Assembly: GCA_964019425.1 (NCBI GenBank)
Contig: OZ025813.1
Location: 868,001-932,000, forward strand
Direction: 5' to 3'
Length of the DNA: 64,000 bases
DNA from: Flectonema sp. DT1601
Lineage: Eukaryota; Euglenozoa; Diplonemea; Diplonemida; Diplonemidae
The translations under genes were made by a program, and so were the position numbers. Shown here one piece after another: positions 1 to 8,879 of the stretch (position 1 is the first letter of the stretch; each line of letters opens with the position of its first letter). The notes under the pieces were generated by a model, which saw only the letters and a list, made by a program, of their open reading frames with translations, ran no database searches and was not told the origin of the DNA.

Positions 1-1069
1 ATTCCCACGCCGTGTTCAGCGGCGTGTTTTCATGCTGCCGAGGTCCACCGTTAATTTCAAGTTCCCCTATGTTCTCTGTTCCAAAAGGCGAGAAAAAATT
101 CGTCCCTTCAGAAACCTCCCCTCCTTTAAGCAGTCCTAAGCGAAAACAATAAAATAATTATCAAGCAGAGACCAACAGGTTTTAGAAACAAAAAAAAAAT
201 AAAATATTTAAAAAAAAAAAAAAATCAAAATCAAAAAAAAAAAAAAAAAGTGATCATCATGTCTTTCTTCTTATTTATTGTCGTTCTTGCTTGCAATGGG
301 AGGATGAGACGGGGATAGTGACGTTTTTTGGTTTTTTTTTTATTAGGGTTATCGCTCTAGATTCGTTGTCTCATTCTGTTACGTTTTTTTTAACCTTTTC
401 CGTTTGCAGGCACACGAAGTACAAAAAAAACAAGGTGAACCAAAACGCCGCTATTGTAAGAAGATGACAAAAACCTCCCTCTTTTTTTTCAGCCATCATT
501 CCTTTTCGTACCACATTTCCCAGTTTGATGCACTTTCTTTAATAGCATCGAACGCCCTCCAGATGGGGGGAGGAGTTTGCAAAGAAAAAAAAAAAAAAAA
601 AAATCTTTCTGAAAGAAAAATGCAAAAAAAAAAAAAAAAAAAAATGTGAAAGAAAGTCTTATTTTTTAAGTTTTCCTGCCCAGCCTCCAACACTCCCGTC
701 CTTGGATCCAGTTCTTGCTTTATGTGAACAGGTGTTTTTCTTTTTTTCTTTTGGAGGAGGAGCTTAATTTAATAATTCGCAGTCTCGCGTCAAGATTGAT
801 TCGACTTGTTGTTTTAAAAAAAAGATCATCATTCAACAAGTTTTTTTCTCCAGGCTATAAATTGTTAAGCTTCCTTAGAGAGGATGGTGTGATATATTAA
901 GAGATTAAGCCCAGAATCTTAGTTCCAAAAAGTTTTGACTATCAACTGAATACTGCTTTTTGGGTTTTTCCGAATTTGGCATAAGAGATGTCTACTGATA
1001 AGTAGTCATCTGTTTTTTTTTTGTTTTTTTATTCTATTGAATGAGTATTCATAATAATTATTTCAATTA

Positions 1070-1102
<33 letters not shown>

Positions 1103-1143
1103 GGCAAACAGCAATGAAAAAAAAAAAAAAAAAGAAGAGGGAG

Positions 1144-1174
<31 letters not shown>

Positions 1175-1607
1175 GCAGTCCAAGATGAAAGAGAATTCAG
1201 TACCTTGGCTTGAGAACAATATTAGGGAAAAAAAAGAAAAAAAAAAAAAAAAAAAAATGACAAACAAGACTGTGAACATGGAAAGATGACGCACTTGCCA
1301 AAAATCCCAACTGCCCCTCACTGAGCTCCCGCCTTTTTTGACCTCCCTGCGCTCCTTCCTGTTTATCAGCCTCGTTCCCAATCTATGTTCTTGTGTACGT
1401 AGAAGATTATGTATAATCACACAACTGTATTAAGGTAACTTCAAAGCAAACAGATTCTTGACACGTCCACAATGCGAAATTATAATTTTGTTTCTAAGTC
1501 ACCATATCAATTAAACGTTAATCATTTCAACCCTCCTCAAGTCCCCAAACACTTCCTCACCAAGTGTATAACTTCGGTGTGATATATGTTAGTAACAAAT
1601 TACCAAC
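1..1607. other. Intergenic, homopolymer-rich; GC-rich hairpin at the left edge
   Basis: No convincing coding region. The stretch carries A and T runs up to about 30 nt near 190-250, 580-640 and 1075-1260, and the open frames here are made of those runs. Bases 6-26 form a perfect 7-bp GC hairpin (CACGCCG, 7-nt loop, CGGCGTG). It probably lies in the 3' flank of a gene ending left of the window. The last 200 bases before the phosphatase are C/T-rich with several AG dinucleotides, suitable for a splice acceptor. Confidence 0.6.
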
Positions 1608-2582
1608 ATGCTTGACATCGATATCCTAATTGAGAGATTAAAGAATGGTGAAATGCTTGAAGCAGAAGAACTAGTCTGGCTATGCAGTACAGTAAAAGAC
1701 TTATTGATAGAGGAGAGTAATGTAAAGCAAGTTGAGGCTCCGGTTACAATTGTGGGGGATGTTCATGGTCAATTTTATGATCTATTGGAATTATTTAGAG
1801 TTGGAGGATGGCCTCCCGATACCAATTATTTATTTCTAGGAGACTACGTTGATCGAGGATACTACTGCGTTGAAACGATATCGTTGTTGTTTTGTTACAA
1901 AGTTCGTTACCCTGCGAGGCTGACATTATTGAGAGGAAACCACGAAACTCGTTCTACCTCAGTCGTGTATGGTTTTTATCATGAGTGTTTAATGAAGTAC
2001 AATAACCCAGAAGTTTGGGTTAAGATAATGGATGCATTTGATTGCCTTACCATCAGTGCTGTAGTTGGAAAAAGTATATTCGCAGTCCATGGAGGTCTAT
2101 CACCAGCTATACAAGACATTTCTCACATCAAGGCAATAAACCGTTTTAGAGAAATCCCAAAAGACGGACCCTTCTCAGACCTAATGTGGTCCGACCCTGA
2201 CCAGCAGTTTGACGGATTTACAACTTCTGCAAGAGGGGCTGGTTATCAGTTTGGTGAGGATATTGTTGATGTATTTCTACATAGAAATAATTTGCGTTCG
2301 GTGGTTCGAGCTCATCAGCTCTGTTCCGGAGGTTACCAACTTCTATTTGATGGTAAATGTGCTACTGTGTGGTCAGCACCAAACTACTGTTACAGGTGTA
2401 AGAATGAGGCTGCTATACTTGAGGTTGACACTGATCTATTAACTACTGCTCAGGGAAGACCTCAGCCGAGACATTTTAACGTTTTTGCTGAAGCTCCAGA
2501 ACATGCCAGAAGGAGACCTAAGAACATCTCTGTAGTACTTGATGATAGCGATAGCGGAGGAGGTGGTGATTCTGGTGAATAA
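1608..2582 (+). CDS. PP2A-like Ser/Thr protein phosphatase catalytic subunit, PPG1-like
   Basis: A 324-residue metallophosphatase that removes phosphate from Ser/Thr. The metal-binding and catalytic residues of the PPP family are all visible: GDVHG (D51, H53), GDYVDRG (D79), RGNHE (N111, H112), HGG (H161) and RAHQ (H236), followed by SAPNYCYRC. Several segments resemble yeast PPG1 more than PP2A, PP4 or PP6 as I remember them: TNYLFLGDYVDRG, NRFREIP, RAHQLCSGGYQ and FNVFAEAPE. Known PPG1 works in STRIPAK/FAR-type complexes. The C-terminal DYFL tail that PP2A-class enzymes use for carboxymethylation is absent; the protein ends in an Asp/Ser/Gly-rich acidic tail. One exon; the first in-frame ATG is used and follows C/T-rich sequence with AGs. 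PP4 is the alternative subgroup. Confidence 0.93.
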   Translation: MLDIDILIERLKNGEMLEAEELVWLCSTVKDLLIEESNVKQVEAPVTIVGDVHGQFYDLLELFRVGGWPPDTNYLFLGDYVDRGYYCVETISLLFCYKVRYPARLTLLRGNHETRSTSVVYGFYHECLMKYNNPEVWVKIMDAFDCLTISAVVGKSIFAVHGGLSPAIQDISHIKAINRFREIPKDGPFSDLMWSDPDQQFDGFTTSARGAGYQFGEDIVDVFLHRNNLRSVVRAHQLCSGGYQLLFDGKCATVWSAPNYCYRCKNEAAILEVDTDLLTTAQGRPQPRHFNVFAEAPEHARRRPKNISVVLDDSDSGGGGDSGE

Positions 2583-2839
2583 TCTCAATCACATACTCTG
2601 AGGTAGTAATACATGCCTGATAAATTGTAGCTATTTATTTGTACCACAAAATGGCATTCAATTTTCTAAATAGGCGAATTCATTTCAGCTTGCGCACATT
2701 CGACAATTCTCTTTTTCCAGACACGTCGTTTAGCACAACAAGTAGTATCGATCATGAAAATACCCGATTTGATTATTATGATTAAAGTGACTACTGTCGT
2801 TATTTATTATATTTCACAGCTTGGGTGACAACCTCGGAA

Positions 2840-4123
2840 ATGCCACCTGCTCCAGAAGAAGAACACCAACACATACCAGACACCGTAAGAGAAACACCTG
2901 AATATCAAACAGCATGGGATTTGGAACTTTGGAAAGCAGAAGAGAAACGGAGATTTGAACTCTCCTTAGAAAGAGAACGCAAGATATACGGAAAGCGTCT
3001 TGAGGAAGAAGGAGCACGGAGAGAACGAGAGCGAAGTGAAGAGTTTGAACGAAACAAGGCAGCTGTAAGTAAATTAATGGTAATGATGAAGCGAAATATC
3101 GAAGACATGGCAAAGAGAGAAGAAGCTCTTACTGCTAAAGACGGCGAGCTGAACCGCAGAAAGTCACAACTCGCAATCGATCACGAGAAGAGAACTCGCG
3201 AATTCGAAACTCAACTACGAAACAGCAAAGAAGAGCGATACTTCGATACCGAAGCGTTGAACTCTAAAATAAGAGAACTTCAAACTGAAAATATGCTTCT
3301 CAAGGAACGACTTCACAAGTCACAAGAAGACTTTAATCAGGTCTGTGAAGACTTCTCAACTCACAAAAAGGAACACGTCCTGGGAATATCAAAGGAATTA
3401 CAAACTGATTCTAAGACACAGTTTCAACTTCAAGAAGTAACAAAATCTCGGGATGAACTCCTCACGAAGTATGAGAAAGCCTCGACATCCAGCGCAAAGT
3501 ATAAAAATCAACTAAAAAAACTAGTAGCGGATTACAACAGTTTGATTGAGTTGACACACAGGAGACGAATGGACTTTTTCGAACAAGAGAGAACTTCGAT
3601 GAGAAGAAATCAGATACTTCAGGAAACTGCAGCCATTCGAAGGATGAACTCTGAATTAAAACAACTTGAAGGAAATAAACCTCCTCCAACAACAATCCAC
3701 GATGTCACTTCACCCAATTCTAAAGAACTCAGATGGCTTATTAAAGAAGCGGAGAAGTCTGAACTGAATAACGTCAGCATTGAGATTCATCAAACAAAGA
3801 GAAGAAGTAAAAAAAGACGACCAAAAGCAGAGCCTGTTCATGAACAACACGACACATTAGATAGTGACGAAGGTAGCTCAGAACATCCTCCAGTTTCAGA
3901 ACCAATTAGTAATCACGAGAGTGGACTAGATCTGGTAATCGACCCGACAGTACTTTTAATGGATGCCTCTCCTCTTTCTCTCCTAAAACGTGAAATTCAA
4001 AATCGTGAGCGTCTCATCACAACCGGAGTCATGACTTCCAACGACGATTACATCAAACAAGTTTCGCAATCCATCACAATGAAATGTAGTGAACTTGGTG
4101 TTGATGAGGCTGACTTTCTGTAA
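2840..4123 (+). CDS. CEP120-like coiled-coil protein (centriole/basal body)
   Basis: A 427-residue protein, almost all charged coiled coil from about residue 25 to 290, then a basic and acidic linker and a conserved C-terminal segment. An N-terminal motif (PEYQTAWDLELWKAEEKRRF) and a C-terminal one (LLKREIQNRERLITTGVM) resemble the coiled-coil half of CEP120, where I recall PEYKAALELEMWK and LIEERDTLMRTGVY. CEP120 is needed for centriole elongation and cilium assembly. The N-terminal C2 domains of animal CEP120 are not present, so this is a short version or only a relative. I chose ATG 2840 because a pyrimidine-rich tract ending TTTCACAG lies at 2805-2819; the open frame further upstream lacks ATG. 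One exon. Another flagellar coiled-coil protein is the alternative. Confidence 0.55.
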   Translation: MPPAPEEEHQHIPDTVRETPEYQTAWDLELWKAEEKRRFELSLERERKIYGKRLEEEGARRERERSEEFERNKAAVSKLMVMMKRNIEDMAKREEALTAKDGELNRRKSQLAIDHEKRTREFETQLRNSKEERYFDTEALNSKIRELQTENMLLKERLHKSQEDFNQVCEDFSTHKKEHVLGISKELQTDSKTQFQLQEVTKSRDELLTKYEKASTSSAKYKNQLKKLVADYNSLIELTHRRRMDFFEQERTSMRRNQILQETAAIRRMNSELKQLEGNKPPPTTIHDVTSPNSKELRWLIKEAEKSELNNVSIEIHQTKRRSKKRRPKAEPVHEQHDTLDSDEGSSEHPPVSEPISNHESGLDLVIDPTVLLMDASPLSLLKREIQNRERLITTGVMTSNDDYIKQVSQSITMKCSELGVDEADFL

Positions 4124-4390
4124 TTAATTTTATTTATAAACATCTTGTAGACTATCTGGTAAGTTAATTTACCTTCGTTTCTTAACATTCGTTGAGTCTT
4201 TATTCGTAAACAAGTTGCAGACAAAAAAATTAAATAGAACGCAAATATCTTAGTTAGAGTTTTTTATGACCAAAATTTTTTAAGTTAGATTTTTATATTT
4301 TATTTTATTATTATGAGGGATTTTTTTTTTTTTGAAGGTAAAAGTATGTATCCTTTTCTTTTTTATTTTAAAAACATCCAGCCAAGAAAA

Positions 4391-5566
4391 ATGACAGATG
4401 AACGAAAATTTGAAGTAGGAGAGTTGGTTAGTGCGAAACAAGGGATATTCAATATGGCTGCTAACGTTACAGAAACAATAGGTAACCCTGTAGAAAAGTA
4501 CCGAATACGATGGGCAGCACGAGCAGTCGGAGGAGATTGGGAAACTATAGTTTCAGCAGATGAAGTTACCGAACTGACAGTCGGACGGAAGAGAAGAAAG
4601 ACTTTTTCTGAACCACCACCGACACCGAAAGAAAAAAGAAAATCGGAATCAAAAAATGTACCAAAAAAAAAGCCTAAAGTAGCAGCAAAAAAAGCATCCA
4701 CAAAAAAATCTACTCCGAAAAAAAGTTCAACAAAACGAACAACCGACCTACACGTCGGAGACTCTGTGAAAGCATTTCAAGGACGATACTTATCTGATGG
4801 AACCGTTAGTTCAGTTGGTAAACTAGATTGTAAAGTTAAATGGGATGAGCCTTTCGACATGTCTCTTGAGGAAGAAACAATCTCCAGAGACTCAATCATA
4901 TCCCCTCTGTTAGATCGCCAACCTCGAAAACCTGCTCCTAAGAAAATCGCACACCAAATATCAAGTTTCAAAAACACCAGTGGAATCCCCAAAGATGACT
5001 ACGAAGAAGGTGAAACAGTAATGGCCTACTGTGGGGGATCTCTCTTGAACGCTGCTGTCATTAAAAAGAAACAATTAAATGGTCAATTTGTCATTGAGTG
5101 GGAAGTTCCATTTCCTAATCAGAGAAAGACAATTCGACTGAATAAAAATATGATTCAAGGAGTTCGAATAACAGATGAAGATGCTAAAAGAGAATTATAT
5201 AATTATGATCCTCACGATGAATCTGATGTAAGGATTTCAAATATTTCAAGAAGGGAGTTCGAACTGTCTACCGACAGTGACGATTCTCTTTATAGTGATA
5301 GTGACTGTGATGAAGATAGAAAGGGTCGAGGGACACAAAAACTTCAAATATTGGTAGAAGTTTGTGCAGATCTTGTCTCACGAGTCTCAGCACTTGAGAA
5401 GACTCTTTCTACTCATCAGGCAAACTGCACTTGTGAAACTAACAATTCGCAAAACTTGTCTCAGCAATCGAAATCTCGTAACGCGTATTCACCGAAGTTA
5501 TACCGCTGTCCAAAAAAGCTATTCGAACCTTCTGCAGATGAGCAGGTTGTGAATGGTACATTGTAA
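4391..5566 (+). CDS. Triple chromo-barrel/Tudor-like domain protein
   Basis: A 391-residue protein with three copies of a module of about 55 residues, near residues 7-62, 118-172 and 203-258. Each starts with a [hydrophobic]-x-x-G-[DE]-x-V-x-A-[YFK]-x-G strand, continues A-x-V, then [YF]-x-[IV]-[RKE]-W, and ends at a polar S/N-x-[IM] strand. This pattern suits an SH3-like barrel such as chromo-barrel, Tudor-knot or agenet, which read histone marks or bind nucleic acid. A Lys/Ser/Pro-rich linker with nuclear-signal character joins modules 1 and 2. A short coiled coil lies near 315-340. The start follows a T-rich tract ending CATCCAG at 4381. The 12-module protein at 8880-13490 uses the same unit, so the two are probably paralogs. 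Role in chromatin is inferred. Confidence 0.75.
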   Translation: MTDERKFEVGELVSAKQGIFNMAANVTETIGNPVEKYRIRWAARAVGGDWETIVSADEVTELTVGRKRRKTFSEPPPTPKEKRKSESKNVPKKKPKVAAKKASTKKSTPKKSSTKRTTDLHVGDSVKAFQGRYLSDGTVSSVGKLDCKVKWDEPFDMSLEEETISRDSIISPLLDRQPRKPAPKKIAHQISSFKNTSGIPKDDYEEGETVMAYCGGSLLNAAVIKKKQLNGQFVIEWEVPFPNQRKTIRLNKNMIQGVRITDEDAKRELYNYDPHDESDVRISNISRREFELSTDSDDSLYSDSDCDEDRKGRGTQKLQILVEVCADLVSRVSALEKTLSTHQANCTCETNNSQNLSQQSKSRNAYSPKLYRCPKKLFEPSADEQVVNGTL

Positions 5567-5971
5567 TCGTTGTAGTTTTGAAGCGAATACCTTCTCTTAG
5601 AAAATCTTGTTCTTACAATGCCGTTAATGTACACCTGGCAAAAAAAAAAAAAAAAAAAAAAAAAATAGCATTTCTAAAAATCTTTTTTGACTTGTACTGG
5701 GGGGGGGGGTTTTTTTTTTCCCTTTAATTTTCCTTTTTTTGATTAGTTACGAGCACTCCCTGGTTTTCTTTTTCAGGTCAAAACATATATTTGTATTTTT
5801 ATGAAAATCAAGGTATTCTTCCTTTAGATGTTATATTGTTACTTTCTTCTTACGCAGCGAGAGATTTGATTGGAAGTAGCTTGTTTGCAGTTTTTTTTTT
5901 TTTTTTTTTTTTTCGTGAAAAAAAAAAAAAAATTCACTTCTTCAAGTCAGTGATAACAACAACGAAAACAA
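5567..5971. other. Intergenic spacer with adjacent G and T runs
   Basis: No gene. It contains an A run (about 5641-5665), a run of about eleven G directly followed by about nine T (near 5699-5720), and T and A runs just before the next gene. Confidence 0.6.
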
Positions 5972-8389
5972 ATGCAGATTTCGATAACGTTTCCGGATTT
6001 GGAGCTTCCGGCTGTTGTCGTCACGGTTAATGAGAAAACTCTTGTCAAAGATGTGTTGAATGAGGCTTCTGAAGAATGGGATTGTGATTGTGATCAAATC
6101 GAGTTGTCATTCGAAGGCAACCTTCTCATGGAAACACAAAAGCTACTAGGCAGTTCAATTACCCATGATTCAGAACTGATGGTGTCTCGCAAGCAATTTC
6201 GAGTGTTTGGCAAGGAGTGGTTTCGGAATGAAGAAAAAATATCAGAAATGTTGTCATGGCACTCAAAGAGTAATCACGAATATCTTTCTATTGACTCTTC
6301 AACATTCACTAAAGGAACTTCCCTTGATTTTAATAACATATCACTGCCGATGATCATTAAATCAGTTTCATTTGAAAACTGCCATTCCAATGTGATTGAA
6401 GTTAAGAGTAATTTCTGTAACAAAGCATCAATAGTCAACATCGACTTGTCAGGTTTTAATTTCATTACCAAAATTAAAGATTTCTTTCTCAGTAGGTGTG
6501 CTCACATAGTAACACTTGATTTGTCCGCTTTAACCAGTGTCGCTACTATTGGAAATCACTTTGTATCTCATTGCGATTCGCTAACAGTAGTCGACCTATC
6601 AGGTCTTCGCAACATCACAGAGATAGGTGATAATTTCTTTATACGTTGTGGTTCACTGATGATGATTGATCTCTCAGTGTTAAATAATGTTTTAGCTGTT
6701 GGACATAAATTCATGACGTACAGTGGATCTGGAGAACTCAATTTACGTTTTTCTCAAATGCAAACTACGAAATATAACTTCCTATCGTTTTGTAAGTATC
6801 ACACGATTGAGTTGGAGATGGCAAACCTAACTAATATAGATGCTAATTTTTTACAAGGATGCACTTTGCTTACGAAATTAGACATGAATAATTTTAATGC
6901 TGTTCTCCACATTGCTCCTCATTTTCTTAGAGGATGTTCATTGTTGGATGTCATTGATTTATCAGGTTTTGGTAATGTCGTGAGCGTTGGAAATGATTTT
7001 TTGGTTAATCTGGATTCTCTCACTTTCCTTGACTTATTTAGTTTCAGTAACGTTACCACCATTGGTGATAATTTTTTAAAAAATGCTGGTTCAATCAAAA
7101 TAGTTAATTTGTCACAGCTACGTAGTGTGACTTCTGTGGGTGATTTCTTTCTCTCGGAGTGTACATTACTCGAAACAATTTTTTTTAATTTTAGTAGCGT
7201 TACTACCATTGGAAACAAATTCCTTTATGCGTGTACGTCTCTCGAGGAACTTGACCTGTCAAGTTTTGGATGTGTTACATTGGTAGGTGATAATTTTGTA
7301 GAAAATTGCGGTTCGCTAACCACTATTAATTTGTCAGTTTTTCAAAACGTTACTGCCATCGGTGATTATTTCATTAACGATTGTCGATCCCTTACCTCAG
7401 TTGAACTGATGGGACTTCAAAACGTTTCAATTTTCGGAGATTATTTTCTCGGCAATAGCAGTGCCTTGACACAGCTAGACTTGACACAGCTTTGCAATAT
7501 CACGACAGTTGGTAATTACTTTCTTTGGAAATGTGGAATTACAAGCATTAACCTATGTAGTTTTAATAATGTCCATACTTTAGGTTATGGGTTTATATCT
7601 GGTTATGCTTGTGTTACTTATCTTAACTTAGCTGGTCTTTTCAATGTAACTAGGATTGGGGATAGGTTTCTTTCAGGAAGAGTGGTGGTTGAATTCAGTT
7701 CAGAAGGTTTGAATGGTGTAACCACTATTGGAGATCATTTTCTATCTAAGTGTGGTATTGCAACACTCGATTTATCAAATTTATGTAATCTGAAAAAAAT
7801 TGGATCAAATTTCATGTCTAATTGTCGTACAACGACGGAAATTGATTTATCGAAATTGATTTCTGTAACCAGTATTGGTGAAAATTTTCTATCGGAATGC
7901 CATGCTCGTCGTGTTATCATTTCCGGATTTAACAATCTCTCAATAATTGAAAATAACTTCTTATTCAAATGTGAGTCCCTCACAACAGTTGACTTATCCG
8001 GTCTTACTGGCGTGAATACAGTTTCGGATTCGTTCTTAAGTGAGTGTTTATTACTTAAAGACGTTGATTTATCGAGTTTTTCGAAAGTTCGTCAAATAAA
8101 AGAAAATTTCCTTGCTGGGTGCACATGTCTCACAGCGATTAACTTGAACTCCCTCAACAATGTGAGAGTTGTTGGAGGACAGTTTCTAAGTCGATGCTTT
8201 GCTGTAGAGAACTTAGACTTAGGAAGTCTGGTTAACCTTGAAAGGATAGGTCCTGGTTTTCTTGAAGATCGTGTTTCAGTCACACCTCTACGTGTGTCTG
8301 AGCAATGCCTTTTAGGAAGGCAAGGAAATGTCATTCCCTTTCTGTTGAAAAAAGAAAAAAAGAAAGACGGATGTTGCATAGTGGCGTAG
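5972..8389 (+). CDS. Ubiquitin-like/leucine-rich-repeat protein with C-terminal CaaX box
   Basis: An 805-residue protein. Residues 1-70 read as a ubiquitin-like fold (starts MQISITFPDLELP and contains VNEKTLVKDVLNEA). From about 115 to 780 it is built of roughly 27 leucine-rich repeats of 23-24 residues with the consensus L-x-x-[IV]-[DN]-L-S-x-[FL]-x-N-V-x-x-[IV]-G-[DN]-x-F-L-x-x-C, the style called BspA-like or LRR_5. The last residues are KKEKKKDGCCIVA: a polybasic stretch followed by a CaaX box (C-I-V-A), which predicts prenylation (Ala at X favours farnesyl) and membrane attachment. No signal peptide is seen, so it should be cytosolic, unlike many surface BspA proteins. The acceptor candidate is CTTCTTCAAG at 5937-5950. 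One exon. Partners are unknown. Confidence 0.85.
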   Translation: MQISITFPDLELPAVVVTVNEKTLVKDVLNEASEEWDCDCDQIELSFEGNLLMETQKLLGSSITHDSELMVSRKQFRVFGKEWFRNEEKISEMLSWHSKSNHEYLSIDSSTFTKGTSLDFNNISLPMIIKSVSFENCHSNVIEVKSNFCNKASIVNIDLSGFNFITKIKDFFLSRCAHIVTLDLSALTSVATIGNHFVSHCDSLTVVDLSGLRNITEIGDNFFIRCGSLMMIDLSVLNNVLAVGHKFMTYSGSGELNLRFSQMQTTKYNFLSFCKYHTIELEMANLTNIDANFLQGCTLLTKLDMNNFNAVLHIAPHFLRGCSLLDVIDLSGFGNVVSVGNDFLVNLDSLTFLDLFSFSNVTTIGDNFLKNAGSIKIVNLSQLRSVTSVGDFFLSECTLLETIFFNFSSVTTIGNKFLYACTSLEELDLSSFGCVTLVGDNFVENCGSLTTINLSVFQNVTAIGDYFINDCRSLTSVELMGLQNVSIFGDYFLGNSSALTQLDLTQLCNITTVGNYFLWKCGITSINLCSFNNVHTLGYGFISGYACVTYLNLAGLFNVTRIGDRFLSGRVVVEFSSEGLNGVTTIGDHFLSKCGIATLDLSNLCNLKKIGSNFMSNCRTTTEIDLSKLISVTSIGENFLSECHARRVIISGFNNLSIIENNFLFKCESLTTVDLSGLTGVNTVSDSFLSECLLLKDVDLSSFSKVRQIKENFLAGCTCLTAINLNSLNNVRVVGGQFLSRCFAVENLDLGSLVNLERIGPGFLEDRVSVTPLRVSEQCLLGRQGNVIPFLLKKEKKKDGCCIVA

Positions 8390-8879
8390 TTAAAAAAAAA
8401 AAAAAAAAGAAAAAAAAAAAAAGAAATTATTGTCTAGCTTTTTGAGAATCAATTATGTAATGTTATCTATTTTTTATTGTTGCAAATGATTTTTGTAACT
8501 ACACTCAACTCTCCCCATAAACGTAACTCATTTTGTTCGTATCCAACGTTCATTGAGACCTTGTTAAAATGATAAAATAAATAACCATGTTGACGTAGTC
8601 CCTTTGATGAGATGTACAAACACAATGAGTAGGACCTGTCCCCTTACTTTCTTCGCTGAAGAGGAACTGGGTAAGGGGGAAGTGATCCGATGAAAAGAAT
8701 TTTATTTCTAACCCGAAAACCAAAAAAAAAAAAAAAAACCATCACTCGTTTGATGTCCTTACAATTTATTGATTTAATTTTGATGATCAACCGCTAATGT
8801 ACTAATACTTTGTCTTTAATAAAAATGATTAATAAATAAAAAATAATATTTCGCTTAACAGTGTGCAGCACAACATAAA
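8390..8879. other. Intergenic spacer
   Basis: No gene seen. It carries A runs just after the LRR gene and near 8720, and a T-containing stretch ending CGCTTAACAG at 8861, the likely splice acceptor for the next gene. Confidence 0.6.

Noticed and set aside
1041-1420. Open frames rich in Lys or Phe on both strands
   Set aside because: They are translations of A and T homopolymers; no domain, and both strands give mirror-image low complexity. The same applies to frames near 21537, 37925, 38322, 39601, 39856, 42315, 44732 and 45529.
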